From assembly GCA_035048495.1 (NCBI GenBank), contig CM068548.1, positions 5,032,714-5,096,713 on the forward strand: 64,000 nt of DNA, in the 5' to 3' direction. This document shows, in pieces, positions 23,339 through 33,221 of this stretch. Each line of letters opens with the position of its first letter. Positions within the stretch are counted from its first letter, which is position 1. Source of the stretch: Euptelea pleiosperma (Eukaryota > Streptophyta > Magnoliopsida > Ranunculales > Eupteleaceae). The notes beneath the pieces are model-generated. The model worked only from the letters and a program-made list of their open reading frames with translations. It was not told the DNA's origin and made no database searches. The translations under genes and the position numbers were made by a program.

Positions 23339-25059
23339 GAAATCGACTGGACTCTACGAGACAAAACTTAATTAAAGCCCAATCGATTGGAGACCTCTGT
23401 GAAATCGATTGGAGCTTACGAGACAGAAACTTATTTAAGTCCGATCGATTGGACAATGTACAATCGATTGAATTTACGAAGAAAAAATCCATCCGTACAA
23501 GACCAATCGATTGGACCTAGAGTACAATCGATTGGACTTCACACGAATTGAGTCTTTTTCAGATCCAAAATTTTAGTCTCCACTCATCTTACTTTCTAAA
23601 TAGACTGGGCTACAAATTTTAAAATATAACTCCTCTCTGGCTTTACAAAATACACTTATACACTTTAGAATACAAAGAAGAAAGTTTTATTTATCAAGAG
23701 TGTCTATTCGAAGAGCAAAAAGCCTTTAGTTCTCATAAATATCTTGTGAGCTTTTCTCTTCTAGATCAAAGCTAAAAATTTGATCTCTTACTCAGCTTAG
23801 GTCTTCCATATAGAATATTGACGTAGTATTCTGAGAGTACTAGTGCGTCTCAACATTATTTGAGGGACTTAGGGGTTCAGGGTGTACTGAATCCTTCACT
23901 TTCAACAAAGGCTAGAGAGTTGAGAATTAAGATCGGAGTGGCTGATCGAAGGTAGGTTTGGGGAGTACCAAACTGAACAAGAGGACAAGGCTTCTTGACT
24001 GGGAGGGCGTGCGTGGATTCGTAGTGTTGATTCAGAGGACGCATCGACAATAAGCCTTGGCTAATGTTGGAAGCTACATTTGCAACAGTGCTGCGTAGGT
24101 AACCTTTGTTTCATTTAACTTTCTAATTAGTGATACTTTCCATCTGGACATAGTCTCGTAGTTTTCCTTGGCTAAGGTTTCCACGCTAAAACTCTTTGTC
24201 TTGTGGATGTTTGATTGTTGTTATACTAAATTTATTGATTAGATCAAACGATGAAAAGACAATATACCACGGAGGTATATTTGATTTGAGTCGGTTGAGA
24301 TAATCCTTTTATCAATCAACTAAGACATGCGAGTTTATCACCTTACCTTGACTAGTAAACATGTGATAGGTTAAATTAATTTTTGAATAACCAAATCACC
24401 CCTCCCTTCTAGGTATTTCTAATTAAAGAGAACGGACCGATTTAATTTTTTAGAATCCGATTTTAGGGGATGGCTGAGATCTCTTTGTTTGGGAAAAGAG
24501 ATACCCATAAAAGGTCCAGCAGTTACTTTCTTCTTTGGGCAATGAAGGATGTTTCCATCCTTGCAAAAGTCTAGCCTCTTTCTCAAAACGTTTTCTATTG
24601 AATCTACAAGACTTTTCAAAATTCGAACCTTTCTTTAAAAAAAAATTATATAAATATTTCAAAACTTTTGAAATGCTCTTGCACGTTGTCACCCTAAAAC
24701 GTTTTCATTCTTTTTATTCCCAAAATATTTCTCTTTGAAAACTTGCCATTTATAACTGCCACATGCCATGTTGCCTTTTTGAGAAATTTAAGCGAGGCCG
24801 TGGGTCACAGGCCTAAATTTTAGCTCGAACATGGCCCATATGCTTAATCAGGGAATGATGAAGGCCACTGGATTCTAAGATGGTGAGATGGACGATCGGG
24901 GGAATGATCGAACGATCTGCTGATGATCAGACAGTAGAAATGGATGGTGATGATTGGGTGGACATTAGATGGTGGAGATCGACATTGAGAATAGAGAGAG
25001 AATGAGGATTTAGAGAGAGGAGCGAGAAAATATTACAAAATAAAGAGAAAAATGCAAGC

Positions 25060-25126
25060 AGGGGGTCTTGAACCCTTATTTTTGACTTGGTCTTCTGCAT
25101 ACTTCACCAACTGAGCAAGCATTAGT
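25060..25126 (-). other. tRNA-like segment with A- and B-box motifs in the LTR
   Basis: The minus strand reads TTGCTCAGTTGG (A-box-like, one mismatch) and about 35 bases on GGGTTCAAGACC, matching the Pol III B-box consensus GWTCRANNC. The inner LTR holds a decayed equivalent at about 22,820-22,890. No cloverleaf or paired acceptor stem could be drawn, so this is not called a tRNA gene. Confidence 0.4.
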
Positions 25127-25579
25127 CTTGTGTTAGTTAATTAAGCTTTAATCTCCTTAGTCTCTTCTCTGGGTGCTTGGCTCTCCTTCTCTCTTGATCT
25201 TTTCTTAGACTTTTTCGACTCTGACTCTCCCAACATTTGGCCTGTATCTTCTTATCCTTAGCCTGTTGGCTCTTGAGCTTTGGTCCTAGACTTTGGCAGT
25301 CAGTTGTGGGCCCGCAAATCCATCAGAATTGTCCACTCAAGTTTCCTGTGATAGAAAAAGTATGTAATGAGACTTAATCAAAACGGCTTTGTATGTAGAC
25401 TTCTGAAAATGTGTTTAATTCATACGAATATATCATTTCATCCAGAAAATTGTGTCTACGCAACAGAAGAAACTCTTACGTAGAAAAGTGGACAAATATG
25501 ACAATTTTACGTAGGAAAATATGACATCACTAGAAGGATAATGGCTTAAAATAAGTACTTTTGAGCAAATATCACAATA

Positions 25580-26745
25580 TTTTATGATGATTATAATTTT
25601 TGGCTAAAATTTTATATGGCTATACACATGGAAATTAGGAATCCATAGATATGAAATCATTTAAAAATATTATGCACAGAGAAAGTTACACTAAAAATAT
25701 TACAATGATGTTACGAAAAAGAGTCAGTCTAGAGCTACACCCATTTTTTTACATACAGTTCTTACACCCGATGGTGGGGCCCATATGGAAATCATGTTGG
25801 ATAATCCAACTATACATTGAGTTGTTCTTGCCATGATATCATCATCACCAAAAAATACAATCATTTATGTGAAGTTATATTTTTCGTATTGTCAATTCCA
25901 TGAATGTAACCAATTGAGTACTTGTCTGGAGATCTCTGAAAAAAGTGTGCATTGAAGACTATCCAAAATTTGTTGAAGATTCAAGCTTGAAGCTCTGAGA
26001 AAGAACTCCTCTATGGTATTTGATAAGGTCATTTGATAAATATTTACTATATATCTCTCATTCTAGGCCTTATTAGACTATAACTTTAGTAGTCAGTAAT
26101 TTGTGGATTTGACTAAGTTTGGAAGTTCAATAAATACTAAGAATCTTTTTTTTATCAAAAAATGTTTTTAAGCTTAAGATTATTTTGCCAGAATTTGGTG
26201 TTTTAGTATTGCTTTTTTTATAAAATAAATAATCATATTTTCATATTTGAAAAAAGCCTTTTTCATTTGAAAGTCAGCTTTGTTGACCAACTACTGCAAT
26301 CTTGATTTTGTTCTTGAACTGGAAAATCACTTTCTATTTTTTGAGGATTTAATTTTGAAAATATTTTTATTGGAGCCATTGGTGGGGTAATCCCTTATTT
26401 ACATGCAGTATAAATATCTTAAGTAAATGTAACATAAGGTTTGTGACATTTACTTAAATGATATTTATAATGTAAATATTGGCAACTCTATTTTAGTCAA
26501 AATGTTGGATCTGAAGACAGCTTCAAACTTAGAGCGTTTGCAACTTAGAGCCTTGCAGACTCAGACGGTTCGCAACTTACTTGGTGGCCTTTTTAGATGG
26601 ACATAAAAGTATCCTCAACCCATCAGTTGACCCTTGACCCCTAAGCTTAACTTATAGAGCATAAGTCTGCTCCTTTAGAGGGAAAGGGTCACCGGACTAA
26701 GTGAGCGTCGACCGAAGGCTTTAGGTGGATTTTCTTAGGGAAAGG
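25580..26745. other. Intergenic, no gene recognised
   Basis: AT-rich and featureless apart from short T-runs. Confidence 0.4.
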
Positions 26746-26753
26746 GCGATCAG

Positions 26754-28126
26754 TAGGGATGTCAATCTGGCTCTCTTGTAAGGGGGCCCGCCCTTATCTT
26801 ACCCTTTGAAAGCCCTAATAGGAGGACTATTTTTTATAAATTCCAAGCCCTTAATTAGGGCCGGGCCGGGCCGGGCCCAAATTTGTAAGGCCCTTGTAAA
26901 TAAGGGCCGGGCTAGGGTCACACTCAAGGGGGCTCGGCCCTACCCGGCCCTTAGCAAATCATCTATGTTATATTTATTTTTTAAAATTATATTCTGTAAC
27001 ACAACACCCATATTGCATCTTTTTGTTTTTAGAAAATGGCAAACTAAGTGCATGGTATATTCAAAACTAAATTATCTTTTTTTTTTTTCATATATATATA
27101 AATAGGTTGTTTTAAGGTCACCTGTCATTGGCAACTTAAAGTGTCCAACTTTTGCTGAGAGTTCCAAGCTACCTAAGGAATCAAACCCTCTTTTGAAAAA
27201 CTAAACATACAAAAGAAAATGGAGAAACTGGTTTGCATGGTCTCCCGCTTTCCTTAGGTACACATGTTATAATGTTATTGGTATTGGACACTACAATTAT
27301 CCTAAAAAAGATACAATTTTGGGCAATTTCCAAACGATTGAGCCATTCGAAAATTATGACTGGCCCAAATCGTTCATATTTTGAAAATTTTAAGATTCAA
27401 AATCATTCCAAAATGACTTTTTCCTAGTTTAAGGAGGTGTTTGGATCACCATTTTTCAAAAAATATTTTTTAAAAAAAATTACATTTCTAAAAATTTATT
27501 TTTGAAAATTTATGTTTCTTAAAAAAGTCATTTGGATCATCATTAATTCAAAATGTGTTTATCTTCTCTTAGTGGGCCCCACCGCTATGATGTCTTTATT
27601 TTTTTTTTTTTTGGAATGGGACTTCTACGAAAAACTGTTTCTTTGTTTATTATGTTCATTGGCTTGAAAAATATATTTTTATGGAATAAATAATTTTTAA
27701 AATGGCAATCCAAACAATCTATTATTTTGGAGATTTGGAAAAAAGTCTTTTTGTGGAAAAAAGACTTTTCCAAGTCTAAAAATGGCGATCCAAACACCCC
27801 CTAAATTTATAATATATCATTTATTCTATCGAGGTTTTTAAAGAGAGTAGAAGGCTAATTTTTTAAAATTATGATTATTCATTGAAAATTCTATATAAGA
27901 TTAAACCAAGGAAACACGTTTCCAAGCCAAGTGCCTTATTAAAACATCCAATTTTTCTATTAAATTTTTTTATATTTTTAATACTTTTCTTCTAAGCCTT
28001 GGCCCTACCCTGACCCGACCCGACCCGACCCTGGCCCTTGAGGGGCTAGGGCCTCACCTTTATAAGTGAGGGTAGGGCTAGGGTCGGGCTAGGCCCTACC
28101 TTGACCTGGCCCTTTGATAGCCCTAA
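26754..28126. mobile_element. hAT-like non-autonomous element with 8-bp target duplication
   Basis: Ends TAGGGATGTCAATC and (reverse of right) TAGGGCTATCAAAG form short inverted repeats. GC-rich GGGCCGGGCCGGGCCC sub-terminal blocks are common in plant hAT elements. Flanking octamers GCGATCAG (26,746-26,753) and ATGATTAG (28,127-28,134) agree at five positions and differ only by transitions. No transposase frame is visible. Confidence 0.65.
27432..27802. mobile_element. Foldback MITE (family C) nested in the hAT-like element
   Basis: Left end AGGAGGTGTTTGGATCACCA and reverse of right end AGGGGGTGTTTGGATCGCCA are nearly identical inverted repeats. A second copy lies at about 57,545-57,913. Confidence 0.8.
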
Positions 28127-28134
28127 TGATTAGT

Positions 28135-28764
28135 CTGAAGAGTGGTCAACCGTGTAAGGAATATGACTATATTCTATTGGCTAAATTTTGTACGGATAGC
28201 AATGATTAAAATAACATAACATTTTGGAAGAATATGGTCATTGGATTGGGTATATGGGTCCCATGCAGGGTATGCATTTTTGTGTCAAGTACCCAAATGT
28301 TAACGGTATTTATTTGTTTTCTCTTCCTTTTGATTATGTTTAATTTATGTTCTTTTTTTGCACGAGTAACCTTTCACTGTTCTGTATGCCTGTAGCTCAA
28401 GACATGTTTGTATTCTCAAGTTGCAGGATTTTCGTCGAGATAATGTGTTCAAGGAGCATAAACCTCAACAATCCGTACATAGCTTCTACCCTCACATATA
28501 GGTTAAATTTCATGATATTAATTTTTTTTTGTATTTTAGAAGATTAATTTCATAAACCATTTTAGAGCCACAAGCATGATTGTAAAGCATCAATTTTTGG
28601 GTGGGTATGGCTATATATTTGAACCATATATCATTCAAGGGCACCTTGATGTGTTGGTTCTTACATCAGCCTGACATAATTCTACTCCAAATATTGCTCT
28701 TGCTTACTTTGATGTTTTGGTTCCAACAACACCTGACACAAATTAATCTGACATTTTTTTTGCA
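28135..28764. other. Unassigned, possibly body of an upstream Helitron
   Basis: No gene recognised. It precedes a Helitron 3' end at 28,765-28,841 whose matching 5' end I could not find. Confidence 0.35.
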
Positions 28765-28841
28765 TTTTTTGAGTGCCAAAGGCACCCAAATTTATTTGCA
28801 CTCTTTGTTGGGGAGTGCCGTTGGCACGGGTGATCCCCTAG
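28765..28841 (+). mobile_element. 3' end of another Helitron, abutting the large one
   Basis: GAGTGCCAAAGGCAC, then the hairpin GTGCC-GTT-GGCAC at about 28,815-28,827, then CTAG at 28,838-28,841. The same 3' signature ends the 12-kb element and the short H copies. Confidence 0.7.
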
Positions 28842-29157
28842 TATATATATATATAACAAAACAGAAGGGTTGTCTTCCGGGTAACTAGTGGCTGAGATCC
28901 ACTCTAGCTTTGACGGTTGGGATTCTTTTCTAGAAAATTTTGGGTTTTGTTTTGGCGCGCATTTTTTAATTTGGGCTCACCTAACCTGACTCCTCTCTCA
29001 CATAACTCAACTCCTCTCTCACCCTATCACAGTATCACCTAACCTACTCCTCTCGCACTGAAGAAGAACCGTCTTCGCCTCTCTCTCCATTGATCTTTGC
29101 TGGGTTCCTCCTCTAAAGTTGATCACCTGCAACTCTCGCCTCATGCCTACAACTTGA

Positions 29158-29215
<58 letters not shown>

Positions 29216-29582
29216 ACCGTTTGGGATTTGGGGTTTTTATTTGGGGGTTTGATTTGGGGTTTGGTAAACCCATTTTGGTAAACCACATAGTTTTTGTGGT
29301 TATCTCTCTCTCTCTACAATTTGGGGGTTTGGTAAACCCATTTTGGTTTTCAATTTGGGGGTTTGGTAAACCCATTTTATTTGGGGGTTTGGTTTTCGAT
29401 TTGGGGGTTTTGCAACATCATTTTTGGTGTTTTTGGTTTTTGACTTGGGGTTTGGTAAACCCATTTTGGTAAACCACATAGTTTTTGTGGTTATCTCTCT
29501 CTCTCTCTCTACGATTTGGAGGGTCGGTAAACCCATTTTGGTTTTCGATTTTGGGGGTTTGGGTTGGTTTCACTATTTCATG
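29158..29582 (+). repeat. CT microsatellite and TTTGGGGGTTTGG internal repeats
   Basis: (CT)n at 29,158-29,212. Then GTTTGGTAAACCCATTTTGG recurs several times, and an approximately 70-base block at about 29,262-29,333 reappears at 29,448-29,520. Located in the Helitron's 5' non-coding part. Confidence 0.8.
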
Positions 29583-30689
29583 GTCTTGGAAAGCCACGTT
29601 CTATAGTCGGTCTCGGTCCTCATTGGCACACTCTTTCAGGCCCACATTTATGAATGTTTAGTCCATATACCTTGATGGACTTGCATGACCAACGTTCTTA
29701 GTTTTATTGGTCACTTCTTAATCACCTGTTTGAGCAAGAATCCTTAAGAGTCATAATTTTAAGGTTTTTTATAAGCATTTTTTCTCTCAAGCATCAATTT
29801 TTTGAAGTTCGAAAAGAGGCATTGGTGTCATTAACTTAAGGATTATCTAATTTGGGGGTTTGGTTTGTTGATGAGCTATTGTATTGTACATGCCTTCTGA
29901 TTGTATCATGTGTTTGTGAAGTAAGTCAATTAAAGCATCAGAACAATATTGATGAGCCTGAATTGAATCCTACCTTCATGCCACATTCATGGACCCCAAC
30001 TCATAGATTCTGTCAATTGAATTTACCATGGGACCTAAACCTGTTGTTTTAGAACTAAAACTTGAATGTCTAGAAAGCATAAGGTTAATAAACTAGAAAA
30101 AAAAGTTCAAATGTTGTGCAGTTACAAGTGTCCGATCGCTGATTTTATGCTTTGCCCCACTTAAGAGGTGGGCAAAGCATAAGAGTAGAATTAGAGTACC
30201 ATGTGAATATGAATTAGAGTAGATTTTATGCTTTGCCTCAACACTGTACATCTAAGAATAGGTATATTTGTATGTTTGTTTATGGAACTATATTGATCTT
30301 CCCACATCTGAACTTTAAATGGCATATCATTTATTTTGTTAGTCTCTGAGGAGACTGTTGCATATCATTTGTTTTGTTAGTCTCTGAGGAAAGAATTATT
30401 AGCAGAATATGCTTTTCTTTCCCTCTTATTTTGGGTGGTTAATGTTGGGCATGAGTAGTTATTGTTAATGTTGGGGTCATTGAAGATTTTCATTAGTTAT
30501 AGCCTCTCTCTCCCTTTTGTAAAAAATATTGAAAGAGAGATACATACATTTTAGGGTTTTTGAAAGAGAGATAAATTTGACGAATCTAATATTCTAATAC
30601 AACTTCTCTAATAGTGGCTATGCTACATAACAGAAACGCTACAATATTATATCCCTTAGCTGGACAACGTGTTAACTGGACAATTGCCA

Positions 30690-30960
30690 ATCGTGCAAAT
30701 TTTGGTTTGGCCCACCCTTAGCTTTTGGCTTTTCTTTGCAAAGCATTCCTTTAATTCAGAATGTATGAATGCGCTTCTTCCTCTGTTTTTCTTTGCTGAC
30801 TGTACATGTTGATTGTGTTGCACATGGCCTGCGAAACATGTTAATTGGACAATCATGCAAATTTTGGTTTGGCCCACCCTTTGCTTTTGGCTTTTCTCAT
30901 TGATTTCTATTAATGCCTTTGCAAAGCATTCCTTTAATTCAGAATGTATGAATGCCCTGA
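30690..30960 (+). repeat. Direct duplication in the Helitron
   Basis: GCAAATTTTGGTTTGGCCCA...TTTGCAAAGCATTCC...CAGAATGTATGAATG occurs at about 30,695-30,770 and again at 30,855-30,954. The second copy carries a short insertion. Confidence 0.8.
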
Positions 30961-31030
30961 CTCTTATATTGGATGATTGCTTATGCTCTTCAAATGTCTA
31001 ACCATATATCTACTTTCTTCATTTGCAGGT

Positions 31031-31321
31031 CTAATGATGCATGGCTGTTTTTTTAAAGATTGATGGCTGTTGTCTTTAGGTCCAGATCAGTCTCTACACT
31101 AATGATGCATGGTTGTTGTTTTTTTTTTTTTTAAGGTTGATGGCTGTTGTCTTTAGGTCCAAATCAGTCTCTACACTAATGATGCATGGCTGGTTTTTTT
31201 AAAAGGTTGATGGATGTTGTCTTTAGGTCCAGATCAGTCTCTACACTAATGATGCATGGCTGTTTTTTTTTTTTTTTTAAGGTTGATGGCTGTTGTCTTT
31301 AGGTCCAAATCAGTCTCTACA
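31031..31321 (+). repeat. Four tandem units of 68-77 bp
   Basis: CTAATGATGCATGG starts at 31,031, 31,099, 31,176 and 31,246. Unit length varies mainly through a poly(T) stretch. Each unit ends near CAGTCTCTACA. Confidence 0.92.
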
Positions 31322-31520
31322 CTGATGAAATTTGCAAAACTTTACCCAAGTTAAACTAACTTGCTTACTAAATAATGAACTATATGTTAACTTAAACAAT
31401 AAATGTATCCATTCAGCTTTTTATTAGCTTATTAGATATTTGTGTTTTAAAATTGATGTGTACAAAATTTATTCACTCTAAATGTTTGTTCGAACTCTAA
31501 TTCACTCATCTTATCATTTG

Positions 31521-31860
31521 CTTTTAATTCCATGTGATTGTGTTCAAACTTTGTTGAGTTTAATACTAAGCATCATGTTGATAGTGATTCTTCAAATATA
31601 ATTTGGTTACAAGGTTAGCTGTCTTGGTCCAAGCCTAAAGCTACATATCTTTGCTTGCTGCTTGATGTGGGCTCATAACGCAAGCCGTTTTGCTTTTAAT
31701 TCCATGTAATTGTGTTCAAACATTGTTGAGTTTAATACTAAGCAGCATGTTGATAGTGATTCTTCACTATCTCTTTTGGTTGCAGGGTTAGCTGTCTTGG
31801 TCCAAGCCTAAAGCTTCATATCTTTGCTTGCTGCTTGATGTGGGCTCCTAACACAAGATC
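31521..31860 (+). repeat. Tandem duplication of about 172 bp
   Basis: CTTTTAATTCCATGTRATTG...GGTTAGCTGTCTTGGTCCAA...GCTTGATGTGGGCTC occurs at 31,521-31,692 and 31,693-31,860 with small differences. Confidence 0.9.
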
Positions 31861-32731
31861 TTTTAGTAGATATTGGTCTTATCAATATCTGTAATTCTCA
31901 ATATGTTTTGTGTTTTTTGGAATGTTTGGTGTAATTTGAACACATGCCTCTCTAGAAATATGCTTATTTTTAGAAATAATGCATCAGTAGAATCTTTGAA
32001 ATTAGAGGTCTCTTTAGGAGCATAGCTATAGAATACTTGAATTGTCAAGCATATACCATTTCTATACCATTTAGTAAGCATTATACTTGGGTGTTACTTT
32101 TATGGGTTTTCTACTTTATTTACCTTAATGTGTAATGTTCCATTTAGGCTTTTCCCACAAATTGAATAGTTACAATTTTATAGATTCATATGTTTTCATA
32201 GATTATTATTGAATGTGTATAGTCCCTTCTCGCAGTCCAGGGTGGGTTCGAATTGTTGCAATTGAATTCAAAACTTGAGGTTCTTTGTGTGACGATATAG
32301 AGTCCTTTCATGTAGTTTGAGGTTCTTTGTGTTTCACACATGACGAACAACAAGGTCATTGTAGATATGGTGAGAGGATTTTTGTTTCTTTAATCTTCAT
32401 TGATATTTAATGGATCAATTGTCCTTTTATACTTGCCTTCAATAGTGAACCATCAATTCTTTTTTTCTCAGTTTTGTTACATATCCATTGTATTTGTATG
32501 GTCTTATTACATAATCTCTCCACATTTTTTCTTTATGATATCATAGTTTGCTAGGTTTATGGATTAATAGTTACTTAAATGAGTATGTTGTCTTCAGAAA
32601 CATATATAAAGTCACAAAAAATTAGAGCTACTTTTAAACACCCACAAATCTGATTTAGCTTTCAAGTGTTCTCTTCTAAGGTCATTTAAATAAATGTAAG
32701 GTTAGTTTAATCCCTTTTTCTGAATTTGCAG

Positions 32732-32824
32732 ATTTTGCTAAGTGGGAAGCATTCAATTCTTGGAAGGACAGTTGTTGTTCATGCTAATCCCTACGATCTT
32801 GGCATAACTATGGCGTTTGTCTGA
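32732..32824 (+). pseudogene. Captured exon fragment resembling Cu/Zn superoxide dismutase
   Basis: Following an acceptor-like TTTGCAG, the frame reads ILLSGKHSILGRTVVVHANP then YDLG before diverging to a TGA. The Cu/Zn SOD family has a well-known IPLSG-HSI(I/L)GRAVVVHADPDDLG segment at this exon, so about 20 of 24 residues look SOD-like. The closest recalled form is the peroxisomal type. Only this fragment is present, inside the Helitron and upstream of Rep. It is a captured piece, not a gene. I infer capture from context; a database comparison was not possible. Confidence 0.68.
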
Positions 32825-33221
32825 ACACTTCATTTTTTTTCTTTAATCTGCAACCCTCCCACGATTGTAGTGTTCACAACTCTTATTATGTTGGATTAAT
32901 TTTCACAACTCTTATTATGTCTTAATCTCAGAGACATTCAAAAGTTCTTTTATGTGTAATGTTCTATTTAGGCTTTAGAGTGTTGTTTTGATGTGCGGTT
33001 TTTTCCACAAACTGGATTACAATTTTATAGATCTATATGTTTTCATACATTATTGTTTAATGTGTACAATATACTCTTTCTTTTTGGTTTACTAATTCAA
33101 GGGTGCTCTTCAACTCAAATTCGATTAATTGAAAATTAATATCTAATATTTTATAAATTTGAACATAAAGACAAATAAATAAACTGAAACCAGTCTGTCT
33201 GGCGAGCAAGATAACACGACT

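Larger units (their letters stand above)
19905..24438 (+). mobile_element. Copia LTR nested in the outer LTR and itself interrupted
   Basis: Two pieces, about 19,905-20,318 and 23,339-24,438, together align with the LTR at 1-1,500. The break falls inside the palindrome array. The right piece ends CTAGGTATTTCTAATTAAAGAGAACGGACCG like the first copy. No gag or pol is present. Exact outer ends could not be fixed. Confidence 0.7.
18316..25574 (-). mobile_element. Outer solo LTR (3-kb gypsy-type family), split by a nested insertion
   Basis: The left end TGAAACAAGGTTTTTCCGG aligns with the inner copy at 20,319, and the right end ...GAGCAAATATCA at 25,574 aligns with its end at 23,338. Flanking pentamers CAACG (18,311-18,315) and CAATA (25,575-25,579) differ only by transitions, as expected for an aged target duplication. 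The copia insertion (about 19,905-24,438) separates the halves, leaving about 2.7-2.9 kb of element, close to the inner copy's 3,020. Orientation is minus because the plus-strand relative at 41,040-42,325 is followed by a primer-binding site. Confidence 0.72.

Noticed and set aside
25060..25126. tRNA gene
   Set aside because: A- and B-box-like motifs are present, but no acceptor, D or anticodon stems can be paired; kept only as a tRNA-like segment.
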